From NCBI GenBank assembly GCA_022794265.1, contig JAAWEK010000029.1, positions 1 to 37,215 of the forward strand: a stretch of DNA of 37,215 nt, in the 5' to 3' direction. This document shows positions 27,359-35,343 of this stretch, piece after piece. Position 1 is the first letter of the stretch; every line of letters begins with the position of its first letter. The translations under genes and the position numbers were made by a program. The notes below the pieces were generated by a model. The model had not been told where the DNA came from, ran no database searches, and saw only the letters and a list, made by a program, of their open reading frames with translations. The stretch is from Lachnospiraceae bacterium. Lineage in GTDB: Bacteria > Bacillota > Clostridia > Lachnospirales > Lachnospiraceae.

Positions 27359-27541
27359 AAACCCACAAAAAGCAGCAATGAGGAAATAATGCGTGATTAT
27401 CTAAAAAATTATGATATCAGCATCAAAAGCGGAACCGATGTCAATTCCGTCATGCGTGACATGATGTCCATCCTTTTAGAAGGTGCATTAGATGGAGGAG
27501 CCGGATGAAGAACTCGGTTATTCCAAATATAATTACCAGAA
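27359..27541 (+). pseudogene. IS256-type transposase N-terminal remnant (plus strand)
   Basis: The frame reads MRDYLKNYDISIKSGTDVNS then VMRDMMSILLEGALD, followed after a frameshift by DEELGYSKYNYQN. These match the N-terminus of the IS256/mutator-type transposase copy at 36261-36755 (IRIKDGTDVNSVMRDMMS, ELGYSKYDYRN). There is no start region and no catalytic part. The fragment ends abruptly where an inverted related fragment begins. Confidence 0.78.
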
Positions 27542-27542
27542 C

Positions 27543-27683
27543 TCCGTTCCTGCTGTCATCGTTTTTTTTATTTCTATAGTCATACTTGGAGCAACCCAGC
27601 TCTTCATCCAAAGCACCTTCCAGAATGATGATGGACATCTTCTCTCTAAATGCCTTTTTGTGGACTTTCGTTTTTCTTGTCAT
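27543..27683 (-). pseudogene. IS256-type transposase N-terminal remnant (minus strand)
   Basis: ATG at 27683 opens MTRKTKVHKKAFREK, then MSIIILEGALDEELGCSKYD and DYRNKKNDDSRNG, matching the IS256-type N-terminus but lacking about 30 residues (the IKDGTDVNSVMRDM part). It is followed directly by the inverted plus-strand fragment. Upstream, CTCCAAACTG and CAGTTTGGAG (27690-27733) reproduce the hairpin seen before the copy at 36755, so it retains part of the element's left end. Confidence 0.75.
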
Positions 27684-27907
27684 AATAAAATCTCCAAACT
27701 GAGCAATATTTCTTACATCAGTTTGGAGATTTTAGACTTTCAAAGTGTTATATTCTTCTTAATTATACAAAATATAAATACGGTAGTCAAGAAAAAAATA
27801 AAATTTATTACATATCCTCACACAGACATACCCGCAAATCTCAACTTACTCAAAGCATTCATTCAAAAGAGATTTTCTATAATAGATAAGTCAATTTTTT
27901 TCATATT
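27684..27907. other. Intergenic, IS left-end hairpin then no recognisable feature
   Basis: The first 50 bases hold an inverted repeat (AAATCTCCAAACTG with CAGTTTGGAGATTT) that belongs to the IS256-type left end. The remaining AT-rich part has no ORF I can support. Confidence 0.5.
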
Positions 27908-28616
27908 CTATTTGACATATTTTATCGAATTTAAATCGAAGTTCATTTCCTGATTCATCATTACTATAACCCAATTTCCTTTTTTAGATATCCTTTCATT
28001 TAAAACTCTATCCAGTTTTGTTCCATCCTGGAAGAAAAAAGAAACATATTTCAATTCATAAGAACTTTGATTTTCTAATACTATTATAGCAATAATTAAA
28101 CATATTAAAATTGATAATAAATTAATCACTTTAAAGAATGAACCTATCAAAATTTCCAATGCATTAGTTATAATTGGCAAATATATAATTATTTTCCTAA
28201 TTTTTTTGTAATTTATAAATTTTTGTTTCATCTTTAAAATTTCATTCTCTTTATCACTTTCATATATATTTTTTAGAAAATATATGCATATGCCAACAAA
28301 TATAATATAAATAAGTAATTTCCTTATTTGATATGTAATTGTTGTGTCCGATATACTATATACTATATACTATATACTCGATACATAGTATACCAAAAAA
28401 TCCAACAATAATTGTCATAATATATATATAAATCCAAATGCGAAGTTGCAAAGTAATGTATCTGTCAAAGGAACCTTTTTTAACAGTTCCTCTCCATCCA
28501 TTTTCTAATTTTAACGGATGAAAAAAATTATGCAAATATGGTATTATAAAAATCAATAAAGGTATAATACCATAATATATATCCTCCCTATTTAAATTCC
28601 TTATTAATTCAATCAT
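27908..28616 (-). CDS. Putative membrane protein split by a heptanucleotide repeat
   Basis: Two ORFs are seen: 28616-28356 (86 residues, MIELIRNLNREDIYYGIIP...) and 28231-27908 (107 residues, MKQKFINYKKIRK...). The first ends inside a run of four 7-bp repeats at 28351-28378. The second frame is open upstream back to the repeats, and removal of one unit (three copies) joins both into a single 233-residue ORF with no stop. The joined protein would have about five helices (near residues 14-30, 58-82, 92-111, 135-150, 155-175) and a soluble C-terminal tail. The family is not recognised. It follows the AP2 gene by 29 bases on the same strand; AAAGGA precedes the ATG. Confidence 0.6.
28351..28378. 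repeat. Heptanucleotide tandem repeat, 4 copies
   Basis: Four perfect copies of ATATACT (AGTATAT on the coding strand). Seven is not a multiple of three, so a change in copy number shifts the reading frame of the gene that contains it, the classical arrangement for slipped-strand phase variation. Confidence 0.92.
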
Positions 28617-28645
28617 TTATCATTTTCCTTTCTCTGTATTTTTTT

Positions 28646-29332
28646 TCATTTTTCTGGATACGTTTCGGAATACCATGCCAGAAAATCACCAAATATATTT
28701 TTTTCAGCTTCATTTCTGGCAGCTATCGCCTCTTTTTTTTCAGAAAACCTTCCCAAATGATAATTTCTACCTTTAAAACAAATTTGAGCTCTCCATTTAT
28801 TTCTTGCTGAATCCCATGTTACACCTTTAATACCAGACGTGTTATTTTTTGGTATCTTTGCAGTTAAATTCTTAACATTTGTGCCTTCCACACAAAAATT
28901 TTCTGCAACATTCTTCCCTGCGATTTTACCATTATTAGAAGAAGTTTCTGCTGCAAAACATCCGCAGCTACGGACTGCTTTTTTTATCAAATTGCTTGCT
29001 GATACATATGCTATATTCCCACAAGAACATTCACATTTCCAAACAACTGAACCATTGATATTATCTCTCTGCTCTGTAGCTTCTATAGCTTTTAAGCGAC
29101 CAAATTCACAATTTGTTAAATCTTTTCCTTTTTTTAAATTATATTTCGCATTATAACAACCGCAACTTACACATCTGCCGGAAGTTACGTCCTCTACCCG
29201 CATCCATTTTTTTTCTTCACAATACGGACAAATTATATATAAATAAGTCCGCCCATTTTCTCTTTTTGAATCCAAAATCTTAAACCCATTAACAGTGGTT
29301 CCTACCCGTTCTGTAGCTTTTACATATGGCAT
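28646..29332 (-). CDS. Zinc-ribbon/AP2 domain protein
   Basis: 228 residues. The N-terminal half has two Cys clusters: CPYC with CVSCGC (about residues 35-58) and CECSCG with CGC (about 100-125), likely zinc sites. The C-terminus (SGIKGVTWDSARNKWRAQIC, FKGRNYHLGRFSEKKEAIAA) is an AP2/ERF DNA-binding domain. This domain is usual in phage and mobile-element HNH homing endonucleases, but no HNH core is visible here, so it is probably a DNA-binding protein or a nuclease derivative. GGGGAG lies upstream of ATG. It stands between the split membrane gene and the kinase-helicase operon, on the same strand, in very AT-rich DNA that suggests transfer. Confidence 0.85.
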   Translation of the reverse strand: MPYVKATERVGTTVNGFKILDSKRENGRTYLYIICPYCEEKKWMRVEDVTSGRCVSCGCYNAKYNLKKGKDLTNCEFGRLKAIEATEQRDNINGSVVWKCECSCGNIAYVSASNLIKKAVRSCGCFAAETSSNNGKIAGKNVAENFCVEGTNVKNLTAKIPKNNTSGIKGVTWDSARNKWRAQICFKGRNYHLGRFSEKKEAIAARNEAEKNIFGDFLAWYSETYPEK

Positions 29333-29637
29333 TTTTTAATCTCCCCTTCCCTGGTTATATCACTTTTGTATCCTATCAATATTGTTCCTATCCACATTGA
29401 CTGTCAAAAAAATCATTTTCTTTTCTCAATTCTTTAATTAATTCACTACACTACTTTAACTTTATATACAACACTTTTATTATTTTTAATATATATTATG
29501 TCACCAATTTTGGTGATTTTCAAGAATAATATTATTTATTTTCGCAATTTTACATCATTTTTCACTTTGTTTCTTTTATGTACTGTTGACACCTTCTAAG
29601 ATAAAAGGCAAGAGCAATCCACCCCTGCCTTTATGTA
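29333..29637. other. Intergenic region without a gene
   Basis: It contains the terminator of the kinase-helicase operon (29604-29632), a short palindrome TCACCAATTTTGGTGA (29501-29516) that could be an operator for the AP2 gene, and a minus-strand TTGACA (29402-29407) followed 18 bp later by AATATT, a weak promoter candidate. Otherwise nothing is seen. Confidence 0.5.
29604..29632 (-). terminator. Probable terminator of the kinase-helicase operon
   Basis: AAAGGCA and TGCCTTT pair across a 15-base loop five bases after the stop of the 481-residue gene; TTTATCTT follows on the minus strand. The stem is short, so efficiency is uncertain. Confidence 0.55.
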
Positions 29638-31083
29638 TTATTTATTTTTCTTTTTGTACCTGTACTTTCTATATGGTTGAGCTGTATCGCGTTTTTCGGT
29701 TTTATTATACTTCTGCTGTTCCTTTTTAGATGACTTGGATTTTGATAACGAAAATGATATCTCATAATCTTTGATTATATTAGCCATCTTATTCTTAATA
29801 ACATCAGAATCAAATTCTATTCGCCCTTCAAATACTGTAATCGGCCTATCAAAAACCTTTTCTGTTTTCTCCACAAACTCCACCAGAATATTAGGATAAA
29901 AACATACAAATTGTTCATTCGCTTCTTTTCTTTTTGATACAGACACTTCTTTTCTCTTTATTTTATCTCCAAACAGTTGTTCAAATATTTTTTCAATATT
30001 ATACTCTCTTTCCTCATATAATACCCAAATCTTCTTTTTAGTTATCTGATCTAATGCAGACACCATTCCAGAGGTCAAGAATTTTCTTAATCTTTCACAC
30101 GAAATAATTATTCCTTCATAATCGAATTCTTTATTATATGAAAATAACACCTCTAATTCCGTCTGGTCAATCAAAGCTCTAGTATGCATATATTCATCTA
30201 ATAATTCATCTGAAACTATTTCGGTTCCACTAAGTTTTCCTATCAAATCTTTTGTGTATTTCCTATTATCCTGATTGAGGATCATCTTATCATAGTGATC
30301 TTGTGCAAAATTCCAATTTCTTTCAAAAAAGTTTTCCATTCCAGGAAATACTACATCTCGAACTTGATTATAAAAACTATTTTGATATTTTTCTCCTATA
30401 TCTCCTTTTATAACAAACTCATAATCCTCTGTCTCATCATTTTTATAAATGAGAAGTTCATCTTTCACAAAATACAGTTTTTCATAAGCAATATCTAGAA
30501 TCTTATACAATTCTCTCTGTAAAACCCTTGTATTAAAAACATTGGCTTCTATCTGATTCCGTTGATATATTCCATTTATAGTTACATAATTACTTTCCAA
30601 AAAATCTTTTGTAATTGTTTGTTCTTGACTTAAACAAATTTCACTTTTGGAAGGATGTACAATTACATTTTTTCCACTTTCTTCAATGCTTCCTGTAATC
30701 ATATTAACGGAAAGTTCATTTAAATTTTTTTTACGAATAGTAACTAACTTTCTATCTGCTAATGCCTTTTTCCCTTCAGGTGTCATAATCAACTTATTTT
30801 CTGAAGTAATTATATATTTTTGCTCAATCATATCAACTATGGTTTCTTTTAAAAGTTTAAACTTCACGCCCATAATTGAAGAAATTTCATATACATCAGA
30901 TACTTCAATATCAATTAATCTTAATATTGTTTCAAAAAATAAATTAATTTCAGTTACTTCCTTCGTCAAACAAGTAATACCAATTTCACAAAAAGGAATA
31001 TAGATATCCTGTCTTTTAATCAAATGAAAATTTTTTAATTGCCGGGGAAGCTTTCCCGCTACGGCTTCTACTACCGGTTTCAT
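29638..31083 (-). CDS. Unrecognised 481-aa partner of the kinase-helicase
   Basis: I do not recognise a named family. An N-terminal segment (about residues 45-110, ETILRLIDIEVSDVYEISSI then LLKETIVDMIEQKYIITSEN) looks like a winged helix. A later part (about 345-385, EGIIISCERLRKFLTSGMVS then IWVLYEE) has the beta-alpha-beta rhythm of phospholipase-D-like domains, but no HxK motif is seen. The last 50 residues are strongly basic (KSKSSKKEQQKYNKTEKRDT), suiting nucleic-acid contact. It starts ten bases after the kinase-helicase stop with GGAGG upstream, so the two are one operon and likely act together. Alternatives are a substrate of the kinase or a regulator of the helicase. Confidence 0.8.
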   Translation of the reverse strand: MKPVVEAVAGKLPRQLKNFHLIKRQDIYIPFCEIGITCLTKEVTEINLFFETILRLIDIEVSDVYEISSIMGVKFKLLKETIVDMIEQKYIITSENKLIMTPEGKKALADRKLVTIRKKNLNELSVNMITGSIEESGKNVIVHPSKSEICLSQEQTITKDFLESNYVTINGIYQRNQIEANVFNTRVLQRELYKILDIAYEKLYFVKDELLIYKNDETEDYEFVIKGDIGEKYQNSFYNQVRDVVFPGMENFFERNWNFAQDHYDKMILNQDNRKYTKDLIGKLSGTEIVSDELLDEYMHTRALIDQTELEVLFSYNKEFDYEGIIISCERLRKFLTSGMVSALDQITKKKIWVLYEEREYNIEKIFEQLFGDKIKRKEVSVSKRKEANEQFVCFYPNILVEFVEKTEKVFDRPITVFEGRIEFDSDVIKNKMANIIKDYEISFSLSKSKSSKKEQQKYNKTEKRDTAQPYRKYRYKKKNK

Positions 31084-31093
31084 CCTTTTCCTC

Positions 31094-34000
31094 CTACTCC
31101 TCTATAATGCGACATCCTTCTGATTCTTTAATATATTTAATGATTTCAGGAAATTTATTTCCCCTAATTCTATAATTATCAAGGAAATTCATATCCCCAA
31201 CAATAATCAACAAACATCTTGCTCTAGAAAATGCAACATTAATTCTGGCTTCCAATTTCAAAAATCCAATGCCATATTTATTTGCACTACTTCGAACAGT
31301 TGAATAAAGAATAATATCTTTCTGGCTTCCTTGAAATGCATCTACAGTATCTACATCAATTTCAAGATTCTTGTAAGAATGCTGTTTCATCATTGTCTGT
31401 AAAATGTATTTTTGCGGTCCATATCCTGTGATCACTGCAACTTTAGTCCTTTGGGTAAGTTTAGAATCTAATTCCAACAATTTCTTTTCAATAATATTCC
31501 GTTCAAGATAATTTTGATATGATTTTTTTCCATTATTATCAAACTCCTTTTCATATCGTTCTTTGTTGGAATATTTTGATGTACTGATCCATTCAATTGC
31601 AGTACCCTCATACCCTTCTATACACAACTCTCTATCCTGTGCTTCTACACCATTCTGAATTTCATCTTTGTAAAACACATGGCTAATTAGTGTACCAATG
31701 GTCGGATGCATCCTGTATTGAATCGTAAGACGATGTTTATTATCATCTGGAAACATATTATACATTTTTTCAAAAATTCCTTGTGCCAAACTCTCTTCAT
31801 CAAGTTTTTCTCTATTATTTTTTATTATTTCGTTATCCAAAACTGGCGGTAATTGCTGATGATCACCCACCAGTATAATTTTATGCGCTTTATTTAATGA
31901 AACAGCTAATTCTGGAAAAGTTGCCTTGGCAGCTTCATCTACGATCACATAGTCAAAATCTACATCACGTATAATTCTGTTTGATACAAATCCGGTACAT
32001 GTTCCAGCAATAATTACTGTGCTTTTAATAATATATAATTCAATTTCATCACATTTTTTTAATTGCTCTGTCCACTCCCTTTGAATCTCTAAAATTTTTC
32101 TTGTTCTTTCTGATTTTATTCCTTTTGTTTTTTCTTTAAATCTATCAATAAGTTTCTGGTCTTCTTTTGAAAATTGTATATTTTCAATCTTTGAATTTTC
32201 TAATTTTGAAAAATACTGTTCAAATTCCTCTTCTTGTATTCCTATTTCTTCAAGTGCATTCCTAGCATATTCATTGCATAATTGTCTGACAGTTTGATAC
32301 CACTTCTCTTTTACATCATTAATAGAATACTCTTCTTTTATTTCCTCATTTAATTTATCATCTCTTCCTATACGGAGTAAATCCGGTCTTTTGTCACTTT
32401 CTCTGATCAAGTCTTCTAACATTTTATCCACTGCAGGATGTGATTGTGATACCAGCAAAACCTTCTTAGGCTCAATATCTGGATTCTGCTTATTCGATTT
32501 CAGTATTTGCAAAATTATTTCAATAATAACATTTGTTTTTCCTGTTCCAGGAGGACCTTGAATAATTGCTATTGAATCGGCATCTAACACTTTTTTAATT
32601 GCAGTCCTTTGAGACAAGTCCAATTTCTTATTAAAGAAATGTATAGGTTTTGAGATGACACTAACTGAAGGAGATTCTACCCCTGAAATAATTCTTTTCA
32701 AATTAAAAGAACACTGATAATCTTCTTTTTCTAAAACATTTAGTGCATCTAACTGTCTTTCAACATTGATCTTATCTTTTCTATAGTCTAAACAAATATA
32801 ACCACTTACTGGCAGCCCTATCGTTCCCTGCTTATTTATTTCTAAAACAACATGTCCTTTTTCATAAAGATCGTTCTCATAAATACCTATTGGTAAGGTC
32901 TTTATTCGGTCTTTTTTCCGCCCCTCTTTCTTCTCGTAAATAAACATTTGTTCCTTATTTAATCGTTCTTCATCTATAAATGTTCCCTTTTTAAGCCTGA
33001 ATCTTAAAAGATTCTCTTTCACTTCATAAGAATCATAAGGCAATCTCACAACATTTTTCTCAATATCTTCCCTTATTAACTCTAATAAATCTCGCCATAC
33101 TCCATATTTTTCCTTATACTCACAATCGACATTATTATTGGATATATAATTTTCATAATAGTCAATAATAATGTTTTTGATTTCAAAACTATTATTTTTT
33201 TGTTCCCAGTGTGCAAACTTTTTATCTACAAATCTTATTTTTCCTTCAAGTTTAGCATACCTTTTCCTCAATCTATCTCGCTCAATAGGTGATACCTTTT
33301 TAAACTTCACAACATCAAATACACTTTGCTCATCGTCAAACACACATTCTGCCAGAAAATTAAATCCTATAAAAATATAAACCATTGTTTCCACTTTCTC
33401 GTCAGATTCTTTCCTACAAAACGCATATAAATCTAAAAAGTTTTCTGGTATACAAGTTTCAGAAACCATTTTAATATCTGCCGACTGTGGCAACAGCTTA
33501 AGACTTCTCAATTCTTTTATTCGTTCATACGCCGCAGTCATAATTATTGTTTTATCCAAATCTAAGAAACGTGCAAATAACCTTGTAAAGTCGGATCTTA
33601 ATTCAAAAATATCTTCATACCTATCATTAGGATCTTCTGCTACCAGTTTCTTCAAAATGGGCTTTAATAAAACATCCATTCCTCGTGTTCTATCCAATAC
33701 ATTCTGAAACTGTACTGCCAATGGAGGCTGCTTTCCTGTAAACAAATAATAAACCACTGCACCAAGTGAATACAAATCACTTTTTTCAGTCGCATTTTCA
33801 CTGTGCTGATGAACCTCTGGTGCAGAATAGGCATTTGTTCCTAATTTATATACTGTTGCGGAATTAATCATATCATTGATTTTGCATATGCCAAAATCAA
33901 TCAATTTTACATTCTTATCCTCAGTAAGCATAATATTATTAGGGTTGATATCTCTATGAATGATACCATTAGAATGCGAAATTTCAATGGCATCTAATAA

Positions 34001-34354
34001 TTGTTTTATAATTGAAAATCTTTCTTTCGCACTAAAATTTTCAATGGGTGTTTTTCCTAATTCAATACCATTTATATACTCTAGATAAATCACACCAACC
34101 TTTTCTTTTGTTGTCGATGTACGCAAATAATCTTCTCCTAAAATATTCACAATGTTTGAACATTTATTTAATTTATGTAAGGCTCTCATTTCTCTTGTAA
34201 ATATAGCCTGATATAAAGGTTGTTCAATGCCAAAGATAATTTTTCTGACAATTAAATCTCCATTATCCTTATTTTTCAATACATCCACCACAGAATTTGT
34301 ATCTCCGCGTTCTTTCAGTCTTTTATATTCTTCCCAATCTTTAAATGTACTCAT
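31094..34354 (-). CDS. Ser/Thr protein kinase fused to SF1 (UPF1/DNA2-like) helicase
   Basis: 1086 residues. Residues 1-260 are a Hanks-type kinase: VRK Lys38, Glu55 in the C helix, HRD 133-135, Asn140, DFG 153-155, APE 178-180 (SAPE), and DRYEDIFEL at the end. The catalytic loop reads HRDINPNN, with Asn where most kinases have Lys, and the Gly-rich loop is degenerate. After a middle region (about 270-570) comes an SF1B helicase: GPPGTGKT 600-607, DEAA 806-809, GDHQQLPP 830-837, QYRMHP 879-884, VDAFQGSQKD near 1004 and VAFSRAR 1040-1046. There is no transmembrane segment. AAGGAG precedes the ATG and an extended -10 lies at 34392-34397. Kinase-helicase fusions are candidates for anti-phage defence, but function is not established here. 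Confidence 0.93.
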   Translation of the reverse strand: MSTFKDWEEYKRLKERGDTNSVVDVLKNKDNGDLIVRKIIFGIEQPLYQAIFTREMRALHKLNKCSNIVNILGEDYLRTSTTKEKVGVIYLEYINGIELGKTPIENFSAKERFSIIKQLLDAIEISHSNGIIHRDINPNNIMLTEDKNVKLIDFGICKINDMINSATVYKLGTNAYSAPEVHQHSENATEKSDLYSLGAVVYYLFTGKQPPLAVQFQNVLDRTRGMDVLLKPILKKLVAEDPNDRYEDIFELRSDFTRLFARFLDLDKTIIMTAAYERIKELRSLKLLPQSADIKMVSETCIPENFLDLYAFCRKESDEKVETMVYIFIGFNFLAECVFDDEQSVFDVVKFKKVSPIERDRLRKRYAKLEGKIRFVDKKFAHWEQKNNSFEIKNIIIDYYENYISNNNVDCEYKEKYGVWRDLLELIREDIEKNVVRLPYDSYEVKENLLRFRLKKGTFIDEERLNKEQMFIYEKKEGRKKDRIKTLPIGIYENDLYEKGHVVLEINKQGTIGLPVSGYICLDYRKDKINVERQLDALNVLEKEDYQCSFNLKRIISGVESPSVSVISKPIHFFNKKLDLSQRTAIKKVLDADSIAIIQGPPGTGKTNVIIEIILQILKSNKQNPDIEPKKVLLVSQSHPAVDKMLEDLIRESDKRPDLLRIGRDDKLNEEIKEEYSINDVKEKWYQTVRQLCNEYARNALEEIGIQEEEFEQYFSKLENSKIENIQFSKEDQKLIDRFKEKTKGIKSERTRKILEIQREWTEQLKKCDEIELYIIKSTVIIAGTCTGFVSNRIIRDVDFDYVIVDEAAKATFPELAVSLNKAHKIILVGDHQQLPPVLDNEIIKNNREKLDEESLAQGIFEKMYNMFPDDNKHRLTIQYRMHPTIGTLISHVFYKDEIQNGVEAQDRELCIEGYEGTAIEWISTSKYSNKERYEKEFDNNGKKSYQNYLERNIIEKKLLELDSKLTQRTKVAVITGYGPQKYILQTMMKQHSYKNLEIDVDTVDAFQGSQKDIILYSTVRSSANKYGIGFLKLEARINVAFSRARCLLIIVGDMNFLDNYRIRGNKFPEIIKYIKESEGCRIIEE

Positions 34355-34391
34355 CCCATATGCTCCTTAAAATAAAATAGTAACCATATCT

Positions 34392-34397
34392 ATTATA
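34392..34397 (-). promoter_or_regulatory. Extended -10 of the kinase-helicase promoter
   Basis: TGGTATAAT on the minus strand: a perfect TATAAT with the TGn extension, about 38 bases before the ATG. No good -35 is seen, as is common with extended -10 promoters. Confidence 0.65.
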
Positions 34398-34507
34398 CCA
34401 CTTTCATTCCTAAAAACATACAAAAAACAAAAGCATTATTCTGTCTCCCAACCACTAGCAGACATATCCTTCACTCCCCTGCCAACAGCTGATTATTTTT
34501 TTCTCCA

Positions 34508-34624
34508 TTAAAAATTATTAATCAAATTCAAATCTCTCTTATTCAACGCCTTGTGCATTGCTTCATTTTCTTTCTATAATGTTTCGTTCTCTCTTTTCAG
34601 CTTTGCCAACAGTTGTTCCAATTG
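34508..34624 (-). pseudogene. Remnant of a coiled-coil ORF, probably from a mobile element
   Basis: The frame reads QLEQLLAKLKRENETL, a stop, then KENEAMHKALNKRDLNLINN before the final stop at 34508. The heptad-like Leu/Glu/Lys pattern resembles coiled-coil parts of transposase or recombinase accessory proteins. It has no start, carries an in-frame stop, and abuts the IS256-type remnant at 34625, so it is a decayed fragment. The exact family is not recognised. Confidence 0.45.
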
Positions 34625-34825
34625 CAAAAAAACTGATATAAGACTTATGAATAGTTACTTAAGGGCAAAGCTGATTTTAATTAGTTCTATCCTTACCTGT
34701 ATTATACAGAACTTTTTCTGTATGTCAATAAAACCTGACGAAACAGGATGTTTTACAGCCTTCCTCTATACCACGATTTCTGAGTTCGTTCATGATGGAC
34801 ATCATGTCACGCATGACGGAGTTGC
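34625..34825 (-). mobile_element. Decayed, internally deleted IS256-type remnant
   Basis: From 34626 the sequence AACTGATATAAGAC and the following GGGCA and TGTATTATACA segments match the right-hand end of the copy at 36271-36828. It then jumps to CATCATGTCACGCATGACGG (34799-34818), the antisense of the VMRDMMS codons. The middle of the transposase is missing and neither terminal repeat remains intact. Orientation is the same as the copy at 36.3-36.8 kb. Confidence 0.72.
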
Positions 34826-35095
34826 TAAAAGGCATTTAAAAAATCTTTTTTATAGATTCGACTGAAGACTTCTAGATATGTTTCCAACCGAATCTATATT
34901 TGCAATATCGCATATTTGGGTGCATATCAAAAATAAAGATACGTCTTAGTTTGTTTTAATGCACTTTGTTTCGTTTTATTTCGTCTTAGTTCGTTTTATT
35001 ACTTCTTAATTTCATTGTCATGTACCCATTTTTCTTTACTATTTAATTGGCTGTGAGTATCACAGCTGATTAAACTATTTACTACAACCGCCTTA
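34826..35095. other. Non-coding AT-rich region with a direct repeat
   Basis: No ORF is supported. CGTCTTAGTTTGTTTTA (34942-34958) is repeated as CGTCTTAGTTCGTTTTA (34982-34998), 40 bp apart, with related CGTTTTATT between. GTGAGTATCACAGC near 35052-35066 contains a small inverted repeat. These could be binding sites belonging to the inverted-repeat cluster downstream. Confidence 0.4.
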
Positions 35096-35175
35096 CAAAA
35101 GAAAAGCCATCTGTTCGACTATCTGGTACGATGCTGATGCTTAACCATTCAAAAGAAAAGATGGCTTTTCTTTTG
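35096..35175. repeat. 17-bp perfect inverted repeat
   Basis: CAAAAGAAAAGCCATCT (35096-35112) and its exact complement (35159-35175) enclose 46 bases. It is the first of three consecutive inverted repeats. It could also act as a terminator on either strand, though no clean T run follows beyond the arm itself. Confidence 0.85.
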
Positions 35176-35184
35176 GCAAGATAC

Positions 35185-35204
35185 GCATTTGTATATACAA
35201 ATGC
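35185..35204. repeat. 20-bp perfect palindrome
   Basis: GCATTTGTATATACAAATGC is self-complementary over all 20 bases, ten bases after the preceding inverted repeat. Confidence 0.88.
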
Positions 35205-35210
35205 AACTTG

Positions 35211-35228
35211 TTAGGGGACACCCCCTAA
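35211..35228. repeat. GC-rich hairpin TTAGGGG/CCCCTAA
   Basis: TTAGGGG and CCCCTAA form a 7-bp stem with a 4-base loop in otherwise AT-rich DNA, six bases after the 20-bp palindrome. With its neighbours it resembles the layout of transfer or replication origins (inference). Confidence 0.75.
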
Positions 35229-35282
35229 GACCCTGGCAGAAATACTTAGCAATTTAAAACCTTTATTATATTAAATCTTTAT

Positions 35283-35311
35283 TCGACAAATATCCTCTTT
35301 TATGGTAAAAT
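35283..35311 (+). promoter_or_regulatory. Promoter of the NPCBM-like gene
   Basis: TCGACA (one mismatch to TTGACA) at 35283-35288, a 17-bp spacer and TAAAAT at 35306-35311 with a TGG extension. GGGAGG then precedes the ATG at 35344. Confidence 0.72.
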
Positions 35312-35343
35312 TTAATTATTAAAAACTAAAGGGAGGAAAAAAT

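Noticed and set aside
27492-27953. Plus-strand ORF of 153 codons
   Set aside because: Only its first codons match transposase; the rest is the antisense of the inverted fragment and non-coding DNA.
29501-29516. TCACCAATTTTGGTGA palindrome as a terminator
   Set aside because: The stem is only 7 bp, it lies upstream of the AP2 gene rather than after a gene, and the T run is weak; at most an operator.
34551-34865. Plus-strand ORF of 104 codons
   Set aside because: It runs antisense through the coiled-coil remnant and the IS256-type remnant, so it is a shadow.
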